From NCBI RefSeq assembly GCF_946478805.1, contig NZ_CAMLDC010000007.1:1-64000 (forward strand): a stretch of DNA of 64,000 nucleotides. The letters run 5' to 3'. The notes beneath the pieces are model-generated. The model ran no database searches. It worked only from the letters and a program-made list of their open reading frames with translations, and was not told where the DNA came from. Each line of letters begins with the position of its first letter. Within the stretch, counting starts at the first letter, position 1. The translations under genes were made by a program, and so were the position numbers. This DNA is from an uncultured Fluviicola sp. (lineage in GTDB: Bacteria; Bacteroidota; Bacteroidia; Flavobacteriales; Crocinitomicaceae). Below, piece by piece: positions 54,519 to 63,752 of this stretch.

Positions 54519-55499
54519 TTATAAATTTGATTGGACTTCAATTCCTCCCCATTCCAGCAGGTGGTTTTTTGTTCGTTCGATCGGTTTAAGAGGCTTGTGT
54601 TTCAGAGGTAGTGTTTCATCGATCAGGTCATTGATTTCCTGGAAAATGATGTAAACACGATTTTGAGTGAATGCAGGAGTGATATCCAATGAAGCGATCG
54701 GATTAATGTTGTCGTTTTGAATCCAGAGTACCCGGATGTAGTTCATTTGTTGCATCCGCGGTCCCCAGTAAGTGATGAAGTCAGTTTTCTCTTTTTCATT
54801 CATTCCCAAGTAATTTAATTGATACATGAGGTAATCAACAACCTGGGATCCTTGAATCTGATCGGCATCTTGCCAATTCAATTTCAGCGATTCAATAGAA
54901 AGAGAAGCATCCCAAAAAAGGTATGGATAATTTGAACCGTTCACTTGAATCGTTCCATTCTTGGAAGTAGTTCCTTTCCACTCCGTATCATAGTTTGGAT
55001 AAGTAAATTGCAAATCGGCATCCGTTTTAATTTTCAGGCTGAAAGGTTGTTCTGTTTCGGAATACAAGTAGATAATCGGTTTTTCCACCATTATTTGTCT
55101 ACCGGAACCGGCAGATGCTTCGAAATCTAATCCGATTTCGTAATAATGACTGCCAATCAGTTCCTGGTTAAAATGGATTTCTTCGAAATTTGCATTGATG
55201 TAGAAAGACAAATCATGAGTCCCTTTTGATAGTGCAAGCTGGAAGGTTCGCTTTTTGTTCTTGATGGTGTATTTTTTCATCTTTCCATCAATTTTCACCT
55301 GGATGACTGCATTATGCTGGTTCAACATCAATTGATCGAACTGATCCATTACGTTGAAGACCATTTTCACACTGTCTTTGTGAATCGATTTGGAGACACT
55401 GTCTTTGATGACCCAGACGGATGGGAAGGATTCCTTTCCTTTGGAAAATCCAAGAAAAGGGACAGACAGGAAAGTGAAGATAATGAGTTTTCGGATCAT
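54519..55499 (-). CDS. KPxIYLYP/LEWGG secreted protein, paralogue 2
   Basis: 326 residues. Signal peptide (about 1-20). The same architecture as its neighbours: KPIIYLYSETEQ, YDTEWKGTTSKNGTIQ, YPYLFWDA, LGMNEKEKTDFITYWGPR and LLEWGGIEVQ. The N-terminal half is not alignable by eye with the other two, while the C-terminal half is. Its ATG overlaps the stop of paralogue 1 (ATGA), so it is translated in tandem. Confidence 0.75.
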   Translation of the reverse strand: MIRKLIIFTFLSVPFLGFSKGKESFPSVWVIKDSVSKSIHKDSVKMVFNVMDQFDQLMLNQHNAVIQVKIDGKMKKYTIKNKKRTFQLALSKGTHDLSFYINANFEEIHFNQELIGSHYYEIGLDFEASAGSGRQIMVEKPIIYLYSETEQPFSLKIKTDADLQFTYPNYDTEWKGTTSKNGTIQVNGSNYPYLFWDASLSIESLKLNWQDADQIQGSQVVDYLMYQLNYLGMNEKEKTDFITYWGPRMQQMNYIRVLWIQNDNINPIASLDITPAFTQNRVYIIFQEINDLIDETLPLKHKPLKPIERTKNHLLEWGGIEVQSNL

Positions 55500-56467
55500 A
55501 ATTCGATTGTTTTTAGTTCAAATCCTCCCCATTCCAGCAAATTGAAACCGTCCCGTTTGAAAGCAGGAAGTTCTATCGGATGCAAAAGAGGTGTAAATGT
55601 TTCATTCCATTCGGAAAAGCCAATATACAGGCGATTGATTGCAGTTGGTTTGGGTTCGCATCGAATCGTTGCAAATTGATTGCAATCTTCCTGTAAGTAA
55701 AACTGGATAAAAACTGATTCGTGTTTTGCCAGACGAGGTCCCCAATAGGTAATGAAGTCGGTTTTTTCTGTCGCAGTTAACCCTGCGTTTGAAAGTTGTT
55801 TCTCTAAAAATGGAATCACTTCACTTTTAGAAATGTGATAACCGTTGGGTGGGTTTTTTAATCTGAAATCCTGCTTCGAATCCCAAAAGAGGTAGGGATA
55901 TTTTTGTTTATCGATCTCTACTTCCCCATTCGGATAGAGGGTTCCTTTCCATTGGTCTTTGTAAACCGGGTAAGTGAACATGAAGCCATCAGCAGGATTC
56001 ACTTGCAATGAGAAATCCAGTTGAATGGGACTTTGCAGGTAAATAACCGGTTTGTCAACTTCAATCATCCTATTTTCAGAATTGAAGCTGATTTGTGCAT
56101 CACTTATTGTCTGATTCTCAATTTGAATGGTGTCGCTAATCACTTCATCATAGCCCGGACCGGGCCAAAATTTAAAAACCGTCTTTGTTGCTTTCAATTG
56201 GATAGTATGTGAAAAGTTGGCATCCAGAATAAGGGTATCGACCAATTCATTGATCGAGTAATAGATAATTGTCTGGTATCCTGAAGGAATATCACTGAAG
56301 TTCGAACTGATGAAATGAAGCGTGAGTTTAGCTTCTCCATTTTTGACACCTGTGTTTTTCGTAGTGTTGTAAATATAAAAGCCCGGAACGGATTTTCGTT
56401 GGTCGGAAGCATTGCCGTCAAAGGCAGTTAAGAGGAAAAGAAAGAAGAAAAAACAGGCTGTTTTCAT
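55496..56467 (-). CDS. KPxIYLYP/LEWGG secreted protein, paralogue 1
   Basis: 323 residues, first in the run. Signal peptide (about 1-20, ending TAFDG). Core: KPVIYLQSPIQ (with YLQ rather than YLY), YKDQWKGTLYPNGEVEI, YPYLFWDSKQ, LTATEKTDFITYWGPR, ESVFIQFYLQEDCNQFATI and NLLEWGGFELKT. It precedes paralogue 2 with a four-base overlap. A 6-bp dyad (CCAAAT/ATTTGG) in the upstream gap could be regulatory. Confidence 0.75.
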   Translation of the reverse strand: MKTACFFFFLFLLTAFDGNASDQRKSVPGFYIYNTTKNTGVKNGEAKLTLHFISSNFSDIPSGYQTIIYYSINELVDTLILDANFSHTIQLKATKTVFKFWPGPGYDEVISDTIQIENQTISDAQISFNSENRMIEVDKPVIYLQSPIQLDFSLQVNPADGFMFTYPVYKDQWKGTLYPNGEVEIDKQKYPYLFWDSKQDFRLKNPPNGYHISKSEVIPFLEKQLSNAGLTATEKTDFITYWGPRLAKHESVFIQFYLQEDCNQFATIRCEPKPTAINRLYIGFSEWNETFTPLLHPIELPAFKRDGFNLLEWGGFELKTIEL

Positions 56468-56565
56468 GATTCGATATTAGAACAATTAGCATTACATTCC
56501 AAATTCAATTTGGTTCAAAAAAACTCCAGAAATCAGAAAACGGGATAATTTCTGACAAAACACCC

Positions 56566-56592
56566 TTTGGAAGATTAAAGTTCTTATTTTTG
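56566..56592 (+). promoter_or_regulatory. Promoter of YfhO-type gene
   Basis: TTTG at 56566-56569 and TATTTTTG at 56585-56592, a TAnnTTTG match with a 15-base spacer (slightly short). The ATG at 56612 is 19 bases downstream. Confidence 0.45.
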
Positions 56593-56611
56593 GCTTGAAC
56601 AATTTTAACTT

Positions 56612-59611
56612 ATGGACATAAAAGGATTCTTCCAAAGAAATTGGATGTATTTAGCGATAATTGGTATTCTGGTTATTGTTATAGCAGCTTTCTTTAAACC
56701 TCAATTCGAAGGTTACGGTGTAAAACAACACGATACCAAAGAGTCAATCGGGATGAGCAGCGAGATTAACTTTTTCCGTGAATATACAGGACAGGAACCT
56801 AAATGGACCAGTTCTGCATTCGGGGGGATGCCTGCAGAGCAGATTTCGTTAAATAAGCACGGAAACTGGTTCAAAGTAATATCAGACGGCTACTTTAATT
56901 TGGTTCCGCTTCCAATGGGATTGATCCTTCTACATGCTTTGTCTTTCTTGATTTTTGCACGTTTGGTTAGGTTGAATCCTTGGATCGGGCTCCTTGGAGC
57001 AATTGCTTTCAGTTTTGCAAGTTATGAGCTGATCGTAATCCAGGCAGGACATATTATCAAATCTGCGGCGGCCGCATTTTTACCGGCAATTCTGGGAGCT
57101 TTTATTTATGCATACAAAAGGAACCGGCTTTGGGGAATTGTGCTCTCAGGAGTTTTTATGACACTTGAGCTGGCCATGAACCATGTTCAGATTACGTATT
57201 ACTTCTTCTTTATATTACTGTTTGTGGGGATCTATTTCTTCATTGAAGCGATCAAAGAAAAGAAGCTTAAGAATTTCTTCATTACTTCGGGCGGGATCAT
57301 CGCTGTGTTTTTAGTGGCTTTTGCTATTAATAGTGGAAACATCGGATTGACAAATGATTATGCCAAATACAGTATCCGCGGGGCGAATGACCTTACTATC
57401 AACGCAGATGGAACGAAGATTGAGAACCCGTCGACTGGTTTGGACAGAAGTTATATTACACAATGGTCATACGGAATCGGTGAAACATTTACGCTGATTT
57501 CTCCTTATGTAAAGGGCGGTGCATCCGAGCCGATCGGTAATTCTCCTTTTGCTGAAAAGATTCAAAACAGCGACCTTCCGCAGGCGCAGATCAATAGTGT
57601 AATGAACGGTTATTCCTATTGGGGAACCCAGCCGATTACTTCCGGACCGGTATACATCGGAGTGGTAGTCGTGCTTTTGGCTTTCCTGGGATTATTCTTT
57701 ATGAAGGACAGAATCAAATGGGCATTTTTTGTAGTAACCGTTTTGGCAATTGTACTTTCCTGGGGAAAAAATTTCATGGGTTTCACCAATTTCTTCATAG
57801 ACCATATTCCTGCGTATAATAAGTTCAGGGCTGTAACCATGATCCTGGTGATTGTCGAATTGACGATCCCGGTAATGGGAGTTTTATTCTTGAATGAATT
57901 AATCAAGAGCCGTGACCAAATCATCGCTCAGAAGAAAAAATTCTTAATTGTTTTGGGAGCATTTGTTGCTTTCCTGATAATTGTGAAAGTGGTAGGCTTG
58001 AATGATGGATATTCCAACCCGATGGAAGCGAATCAGTATGCAGGATTAGCAAAAACGTATACTTCGCAGATCCAGAAAATGGATCCGCAGGCCGCGATGG
58101 CTAATTACCAGCTGGATGTTTCTAATCCGCAGCAGGTGCAGCAATTTGTACAAATGCAGGTGGATGCCCAAATGGAAGGATACAATGCCGTGAAAGCAGC
58201 CAGAAAGGATATTTTCAACGCAAGTATGACGCGCTCTATCCTGTTCGCGATTCTGGCAGCCGGATTGTTCGTGATCTTCCTATATGTTAAGACTGAGAAA
58301 ACCGCTGTTGCCGTATTATTGACAGGTTTGATTATTTTGACCTTTGCAGACGTGGTTCCGGTTGCATACAATTATTTGGGTGCCGTTGAAGATGCATCTG
58401 GTTCGGGTTACAAATATTGGGAAGAGACCGAATTAACAACTTATCCGATAGCTGCAACACAGGGAGATGAACAGGTTTTACAAGCCGAAGTCTCTCAAAA
58501 TCCATCTTTGGCTTCAAAAATTGCACGAGGCAAGGCAAAAGGTGAAGCTTTGGCAGATAAATTGGAATATTTAGGGGCTGCTAGAACAAATCTTATTAAT
58601 TCTTACCGCTTCTATGAATTGAAAGCTGCAACAAACTACCGCGTCCTGGATTATTCAGTCGGGTTTTCAAGCAGCCGTACAGCTTATTTACACAAATCTT
58701 TGGGTGGATATCACGGAGCAAAACTTAGAAACATTGACAATCTGATTAATTTCCAATTGTCTAAAACGAACAACCACGTTATTGATATGTTGAATGTGAA
58801 GTATTTCATTCAACCTACACAAAGCGGAAGTGATACGGCAATCCTGAACCCAACTGCGCTTGGAAATGCCTGGTTGGTTAAGAAAGTCAAAGAATACGCA
58901 AGCCCGAATGATGAAATCCGGGCATTAGGCAGCAAGTTTAAATTGGAAAACAAGGGTTCGGGTGTACTTCTTGTAAATAAAACAGCTGTGAAAACGGCAG
59001 AGGTTTATGGGACGGAAAAACTGCAGTACCTGGTTCCGGGAAGACCTGATTCTATTCCAGTACAATTGACAAACGGGCTGGCACAAGGGCAAGAAGCAAT
59101 GTTTGTAATGGATGTGAATGGAGCTGTGAATCTTGTGCCTATGATGACAATGGCGATGGATACTGCAAAGTCATTTACTCCATTGGTACAGTTAAAAGTT
59201 GTGAGCTCATTTGACCCTTCGAACGAAGCTCTTATGCTTTCGTCGGTTGCATCGAAATTAAGCAAGAAACAATTTTCGGGAGAAGGAACGATCAAATTGT
59301 TGAGTTCCGCACCGAATAAACTGAAATACAAAGCAACTGTCAAAGGAGACCAATTAGCTGTGTTCTCGGAGATTTATTACCCGATCGGGTGGAAAGCTTT
59401 TGTAAACGGGAAAGAAGCTCCGATCTTAAAAGTAGATTACCTGCTTCGCGGTTTGGAATTGAAAGACGGAACGAACGAAATTGAATTCACTTATGATCTT
59501 CCGAAATACGAAATGTATAACACCATTTCGTTGATAGGATCAATTATTATGTTCGGATTATTGGGATTTGCGCTATTCATTTCCTGGAGAAAAAGAAAAT
59601 CGGCAAATTAA
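56612..59611 (+). CDS. YfhO-family polytopic membrane protein
   Basis: 999 residues. About 12 membrane helices in the N-terminal 580, a large soluble C-terminal domain (about 610-965), and one last helix. It follows the order of YfhO proteins, which are thought to act in lipid-linked glycan modification (GT-C-like). The N-terminal loop after the first helix (YTGQEPKWTSSAFGGMPAEQI) may contain the acidic or polar substrate site. A perfect terminator follows. It faces the Pse cluster and may work in surface glycosylation, but that is inferred. Confidence 0.83.
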   Translation: MDIKGFFQRNWMYLAIIGILVIVIAAFFKPQFEGYGVKQHDTKESIGMSSEINFFREYTGQEPKWTSSAFGGMPAEQISLNKHGNWFKVISDGYFNLVPLPMGLILLHALSFLIFARLVRLNPWIGLLGAIAFSFASYELIVIQAGHIIKSAAAAFLPAILGAFIYAYKRNRLWGIVLSGVFMTLELAMNHVQITYYFFFILLFVGIYFFIEAIKEKKLKNFFITSGGIIAVFLVAFAINSGNIGLTNDYAKYSIRGANDLTINADGTKIENPSTGLDRSYITQWSYGIGETFTLISPYVKGGASEPIGNSPFAEKIQNSDLPQAQINSVMNGYSYWGTQPITSGPVYIGVVVVLLAFLGLFFMKDRIKWAFFVVTVLAIVLSWGKNFMGFTNFFIDHIPAYNKFRAVTMILVIVELTIPVMGVLFLNELIKSRDQIIAQKKKFLIVLGAFVAFLIIVKVVGLNDGYSNPMEANQYAGLAKTYTSQIQKMDPQAAMANYQLDVSNPQQVQQFVQMQVDAQMEGYNAVKAARKDIFNASMTRSILFAILAAGLFVIFLYVKTEKTAVAVLLTGLIILTFADVVPVAYNYLGAVEDASGSGYKYWEETELTTYPIAATQGDEQVLQAEVSQNPSLASKIARGKAKGEALADKLEYLGAARTNLINSYRFYELKAATNYRVLDYSVGFSSSRTAYLHKSLGGYHGAKLRNIDNLINFQLSKTNNHVIDMLNVKYFIQPTQSGSDTAILNPTALGNAWLVKKVKEYASPNDEIRALGSKFKLENKGSGVLLVNKTAVKTAEVYGTEKLQYLVPGRPDSIPVQLTNGLAQGQEAMFVMDVNGAVNLVPMMTMAMDTAKSFTPLVQLKVVSSFDPSNEALMLSSVASKLSKKQFSGEGTIKLLSSAPNKLKYKATVKGDQLAVFSEIYYPIGWKAFVNGKEAPILKVDYLLRGLELKDGTNEIEFTYDLPKYEMYNTISLIGSIIMFGLLGFALFISWRKRKSAN

Positions 59612-59629
59612 TAGGGAATACTGATATAT

Positions 59630-59664
59630 AAAAAAAGAGGACTTATTGAAAGTCCTCTTTTTTT
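59630..59664. terminator. Bidirectional terminator between YfhO gene and pseI
   Basis: Seven A residues, an 8-bp stem (59637-59644 with 59650-59657), loop ATTGA, then seven T residues. It ends both the rightward YfhO gene and the leftward Pse cluster. The pseI stop codon is inside it. Confidence 0.9.
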
Positions 59665-60680
59665 ATGCGGTCGCCGACGGAGAAATCTTTCAGTGCTTTT
59701 TTTCCGATCAGCTCGGAATAGTATTTCGGATGGAGTGAATAGCCGGGTCTCACAGACCGGATGTGCTTTTCGGTAACGATTTCTCCTTTTTTCAGGTCAT
59801 TAGAAATGTATAGCGAACGGCTGAATACTTTTCCTGCTTCTTGTTTCGGAGTGAGGCGGTAATCAACAACTCCTACGGCCTTTTCTGCCAGTCTTACCTG
59901 GTCAACCATTTCTTTGAATTCTTGTTCATTCATTGAGAAGCTGGCATCCGGCCCGCCGATTGACCGATCCAGGATAAAGTGTTTTTCAATGACTTTTGCA
60001 CCTAAACTTACAGCAACAATAGGGACAATGCTTCCCATCGTATGATCAGACAAACCGGTCAGAACATGGAAATCTTTTGCGATCTGTTCGACCATGCACA
60101 TATTTGCTTCTTCGATCGGAGCGGGGTAGCTGGACGTACATTTAAGTAATATAATTTGATCATTCCCCGCATCTCTGCATGTTTTTACGGCCAATGCGAT
60201 ATCCTCATATTCCGCAATTCCGGTAGAAATGATTATTGGTTTTCCTTTGGATGCAGTGTATTGTATGAGGGGAATATCTGTTATTTCAAAGGATGCTATC
60301 TTGTATGCAGGAACATCCAGAGTTTCCAAAAAATCTACCGAGCTTTTATCGAATGGAGTCGAGAAGCAGATCAGCCCTTCTTCTTCGGCTGCCTGGAACA
60401 ATTTGGCGTGCCATTCCCATGGAGTGTATGCCTGCTGGTATAATTGATGCAGATTGGCACCATCCCAGATAGTTCCTTTAATCACAAAGTCGTCTTTATC
60501 GGAAACCAATGTCATGGTATCAGCGGTATAAGTCTGTAACTTGATACAATCGGCCCCGGCTCTTTTTGCTGCCCGAATAGTCTCGATTGCTGTTTCTAAA
60601 CTTCCGTTATGATTAGCAGAGAGTTCAGCAATAATAAATACCTTAGATTCTTTGTTGAATGTAAAATTCCCGATTTTCAT
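59643..60680 (-). CDS. pseI: Pseudaminic acid synthase
   Basis: 345 residues. NeuB-type TIM barrel with IIAELSANHNGSLE, GADCIKLQTYTADT, GLICFSTPFDKSSVDFLE, VPAYKIASFEITDIPLI, LKCTSSYPAPIEEAN and GLSDHTMGSIVPI, then EKHFILDRSIGGPDASFS and a C-terminal SAF domain (VFSRSLYISNDLKKGEIV). The FEITDIPL and GTIWDG segments fit PseI better than NeuB. It condenses 2,4-diacetamido-2,4,6-trideoxy-L-altrose (or a modified form) with PEP. Last gene of the cluster, three bases after the deacetylase. Confidence 0.88.
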   Translation of the reverse strand: MKIGNFTFNKESKVFIIAELSANHNGSLETAIETIRAAKRAGADCIKLQTYTADTMTLVSDKDDFVIKGTIWDGANLHQLYQQAYTPWEWHAKLFQAAEEEGLICFSTPFDKSSVDFLETLDVPAYKIASFEITDIPLIQYTASKGKPIIISTGIAEYEDIALAVKTCRDAGNDQIILLKCTSSYPAPIEEANMCMVEQIAKDFHVLTGLSDHTMGSIVPIVAVSLGAKVIEKHFILDRSIGGPDASFSMNEQEFKEMVDQVRLAEKAVGVVDYRLTPKQEAGKVFSRSLYISNDLKKGEIVTEKHIRSVRPGYSLHPKYYSELIGKKALKDFSVGDRIKKEDFQ

Positions 60681-60683
60681 GTT

Positions 60684-61397
60684 TCAAAAATTGATATTTC
60701 GGATAATCTGAAAAGCTTCCGCGTACTCAGATCCAATTGCAACGCCCCATCGCTGAGCTAAAATTTCTAATGCTTTCGGCGAACGTGGATGAGGATAGGA
60801 TCTGCTTTCAAATTCATAACTTTCCATTCCTCTAATCTTTGAATCAAGGTTGTTTTTAGAAACCGTCACAAAAAAATTCGGTAAAAAATGCCTTGGATCA
60901 CTGTTCGCCCGCCATTCTGTTCCTGATGGTGTTTCAAAAGTAATGATACTTTTTACAGTTTCGAACTGCATAGGTCTGCAAGCTGTTAAAACACTTTCGA
61001 AAGTACGCTGATGATCGATGTTTACGTCGCCGCCATGATGCGTGAAAATAACATCAGGATTGAAAAGTCCTTTTTCTTTTTCGATGACTTTGATAATGTC
61101 AAGCAGTGCTACGGTATCAAAACGATTGTCTGCAAAATCATAAGTGCTGACGCTGTGATAGCCAATTGCTTTTTGAGCATTCAGAATATTCTCCCGGTGA
61201 ACAGCCAGTTCGTTTTTCCACTTTTCAGTGTCTCGCATATCACTTCTGGACGTAATACCTTCACCAAGTATCACCACATGGGTTGTAACTTGGTAATCTT
61301 GGATAAGTCGATTCATTGTAGCTCCCAGCCCGAGTAATTCATCATCCGGGTGTGCAACAACGACCATTATCCGCTTATTTCTTAATGATTCTAACAT
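60684..61397 (-). CDS. PIG-L family deacetylase in Pse cluster
   Basis: 237 residues. HPDDE at 16-20 and HHGGDVNIDHQRTFE further on are the zinc-binding and catalytic motifs of LmbE/PIG-L enzymes, and VVLGEGITSRSDMRD is a typical loop. Unlike the large PIG-L at 16.4 kb it has no signal peptide, so it acts in the cytoplasm on nucleotide-sugar or free sugar. Its start lies 23 bases inside the formyltransferase gene. Within the Pse cluster it may remove an N-acetyl group so the formyltransferase can replace it. Confidence 0.82.
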   Translation of the reverse strand: MLESLRNKRIMVVVAHPDDELLGLGATMNRLIQDYQVTTHVVILGEGITSRSDMRDTEKWKNELAVHRENILNAQKAIGYHSVSTYDFADNRFDTVALLDIIKVIEKEKGLFNPDVIFTHHGGDVNIDHQRTFESVLTACRPMQFETVKSIITFETPSGTEWRANSDPRHFLPNFFVTVSKNNLDSKIRGMESYEFESRSYPHPRSPKALEILAQRWGVAIGSEYAEAFQIIRNINF

Positions 61398-62058
61398 CTG
61401 CTAATATTGAGTGTTCTGATTCTATTGAGGCTCCTGAAAATTCTAAAACAAAATCTCCAAATTCGAGGTATGCTTTAGGATATCCGTCTGCATCCAGCAT
61501 CCGGATATAATTGTAAATTTCTGAAATGGATTCCAGGTTTTTGATATTTCCATCTTCCTTTTTTCTGCGTTTGAAAATAACCGGTTCACCTTTTTGAGGT
61601 TCGGGTTGCAGCTGATCACAGATAATTTTCTGTATCATTTTTTCAATAACACTGGCTGCACGCAAGAAAATTTCCCGGGCAGTTCCATCCAGAGAAAGCT
61701 GTGATTTCAAATAAACCGGTCCGGTATCAATTCCTTGTTCGACACGCAAAGCTGAAATTTTTGTTTCGTTTAATCCCCGAACGATCAAGTTTTGCAAAGG
61801 ACTTCCACCTCTGCCGAAAGGGAGATCGGTCATGTGAAAAACAATGCATTCGTAATTCGAATAAATCTCTTCAGGGATCAAATGAGACCAGTGCGGAATG
61901 AAAATACTTACGGGCTTTATTTTAGCTAAAGAAACTGTATTGAATTCTTCCTTTGAATCAATAAGGAACCAATTGGAACCTGTAATTTTTTCTTCCATCT
62001 TTTTAGGAAGGTCACGATGCCATTCTTTTTCAGACAGAATAATATAGTTGCTCATCAT
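61375..62058 (-). CDS. Methionyl-tRNA-formyltransferase-like sugar formyltransferase
   Basis: 227 residues. PHWSHLIPEEIYSNYECIVFH then MTDLPFGRGGSPLQNLI is the formyl-tetrahydrofolate-binding fold, with catalytic-type His in IVFH and Asp in VEQGIDTGPVYLK. The first conserved Asn of Fmt is replaced by the HWSHLIP motif, as in sugar formyltransferases of surface glycans. The C-terminus (ADGYPKAYLEFG) is typical of these. It should formylate the amino group of a sugar intermediate. Four bases after the double-GNAT gene. Confidence 0.78.
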   Translation of the reverse strand: MMSNYIILSEKEWHRDLPKKMEEKITGSNWFLIDSKEEFNTVSLAKIKPVSIFIPHWSHLIPEEIYSNYECIVFHMTDLPFGRGGSPLQNLIVRGLNETKISALRVEQGIDTGPVYLKSQLSLDGTAREIFLRAASVIEKMIQKIICDQLQPEPQKGEPVIFKRRKKEDGNIKNLESISEIYNYIRMLDADGYPKAYLEFGDFVLEFSGASIESEHSILADVRIIKK

Positions 62059-62062
62059 TTAA

Positions 62063-63064
62063 TTACTTAACCTTTGAAAATACAACTATTTTGTCATTCT
62101 GTTCGAACAGATCAAATCCATTTGATTTAAAAACCTGCAAAGAAGCTGCGTTTTCGGGTTTCACTTTGGCAATTAAGCGAGTTTCTGGACCGAACTCTTC
62201 CAAGGCCAACGAAACTATTTTCTTTCCGAATCCTTTGCCGCGGTTTGAGCTTGAAATGGAATAATCAATCAGCCAATTGTCTTTTTCCCGGTCAAATCGG
62301 ATTTGTCCGACGGGTATTGACTGGTCCAGTAAAATATAGATCCGGGAATTTTCATTATTTAATTTCCCCCTGAACCACTTCAAATGATTTTCCCAGTCAA
62401 TCGGATCACTGTTGAAAGCATTATTTCTTACTTCCGGATCATTTGCCCAATCAAATAAAAGGAGCGCGTCTTCATCATTAACTCGGCGAAGGTTTAATCC
62501 GTATTGTTTGATCTTGGAATGTATAATGACGTCTTTGAACTCATTATTAAAGAGACAGTGTTCTTTTAAAACTGCTTCTTTTGTGTAATTGGCTTTTTCA
62601 ACGGCATCAAACAAATGCGGCCGTAAATCATACGCATAAGTAAAAATCTTATGCAGGTCCAATTGTTCAAAAGCTGCTTGTTCAATGAGTGACAGATAAG
62701 TGTTCCAGTATTCAGAAAAGTGTGCTTCTTCCAATGAAGTATTCATAACGAAAGAAATTTCCGCATGCTTATCAATCCAGTTAATATGAACCAATCCTCC
62801 ATAACCGATACATTCCTGATCTTTCAAAAAGGAAAACAACAATTGCCCTGGTTTTTCTTGGTCGAACAATTTCGCGACAACCGAGTTGAAATAGTTTTCC
62901 TGATTTTCTTCGGTTAAAGGATTGGCCTGTCTCAAATGATAAATTTGTTCATTCCGCCATTTCATGATCAGAAACCGGTCCTCATAACGAATGGGTACCA
63001 GCCGGAAATTTCCCAGGCTGAATTCATTTTTTGCTAAAATTCGGTATGTGGAAGGGAATTGCAT
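62063..63064 (-). CDS. Double-GNAT N-acetyltransferase (PseH-like)
   Basis: 333 residues in two GNAT halves. The first (about 15-185) has FLIMKWRNEQIYHLRQANPL, GYGGLVHINWIDKHAEISF and a YTKEAVLKEH end. The second (about 190-333) has LRRVNDEDALLLFDWANDPEVRN, the pattern of the GNAT domain often fused to PseG, and SSSNRGKGFGKKIVSLAL as the acetyl-CoA loop. One half is probably PseH, acetylating the 4-amino group. Its ATG shares one base with the pseF stop (TAATG). Confidence 0.75.
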   Translation of the reverse strand: MQFPSTYRILAKNEFSLGNFRLVPIRYEDRFLIMKWRNEQIYHLRQANPLTEENQENYFNSVVAKLFDQEKPGQLLFSFLKDQECIGYGGLVHINWIDKHAEISFVMNTSLEEAHFSEYWNTYLSLIEQAAFEQLDLHKIFTYAYDLRPHLFDAVEKANYTKEAVLKEHCLFNNEFKDVIIHSKIKQYGLNLRRVNDEDALLLFDWANDPEVRNNAFNSDPIDWENHLKWFRGKLNNENSRIYILLDQSIPVGQIRFDREKDNWLIDYSISSSNRGKGFGKKIVSLALEEFGPETRLIAKVKPENAASLQVFKSNGFDLFEQNDKIVVFSKVK

Positions 63065-63744
63065 TACGAAAGTAATTGATATTTGAGTTCTGCTAATTTC
63101 CAGTCTGTTTCGCTATCGATATCCTGCACTTTTAACTCGTCCAGGATATAAGCACCTGTTGTATCGGTCCATATTTCCTTTCGTTCCATGAAAAAAGAGG
63201 TGTTAAACAAGTAGAAAGCACCGGCATCGTGATAAGTGAGTTCCAGGTCCTGGGACCTTTTCAGCATATTCTCGGGTTCTATCGGTTTTACAAGTTTTGT
63301 ATCATCGAGTCTGAAACTGCGTTGAACAGGAAAAGAATATGGTACGGCAGAAATGAGAATTGGAATGTCGTTTTCTTTAAATTGCTTATAAGCTGCCTGC
63401 AGATCATTTGCCTGAACCAAAGGTGAAGTCGGGTAAAGACAGCAAAATTCCCGGGGTAACTGTTTGTTTTCGTGGTACCAGTTCAATACTTCGGTCAATA
63501 CATCTGCGGTAGTCGCAAAATCATTTGAGTTTTCAGTTGAACGCATAAACGGAACAGAAGCGCCATATTCCAGTGCTATTTCAGCAATTTCAGCGTCGTC
63601 CGTAGAAACCATTACTTCATCAAAGAGTCCGCTTTTAAGCGCATTCTCAATAGCATAAGCAATAATGGGCTTCCCCAGGAAAGGCCGGATGTTTTTCCTC
63701 GGAATGCGCCTACTGCCGCCTCGTGCCGGAATAATTGCAATCAT
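63064..63744 (-). CDS. pseF: Pseudaminic acid cytidylyltransferase
   Basis: The ATG at 63744 is chosen over a GTG one codon before. 226 residues with IIPARGGSRRIPRKNIRPF (CTP-binding loop), STDDAEIAEIALEYGASVPF and CLYPTSPLVQANDL. It fits the CMP-sugar synthetase family (NeuA/PseF), with an aspartate-rich sugar-binding region near YHDAGAFYLF. It makes CMP-pseudaminate. Eight bases after the associated methylase gene. Confidence 0.86.
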   Translation of the reverse strand: MIAIIPARGGSRRIPRKNIRPFLGKPIIAYAIENALKSGLFDEVMVSTDDAEIAEIALEYGASVPFMRSTENSNDFATTADVLTEVLNWYHENKQLPREFCCLYPTSPLVQANDLQAAYKQFKENDIPILISAVPYSFPVQRSFRLDDTKLVKPIEPENMLKRSQDLELTYHDAGAFYLFNTSFFMERKEIWTDTTGAYILDELKVQDIDSETDWKLAELKYQLLS

Positions 63745-63752
63745 CACTTTAA

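Noticed and set aside
53565..56467. Tandem paralogues as a toxin-immunity array
   Set aside because: All three carry export signals and share one core; there is no toxin gene next to them, so there is no support for immunity function.
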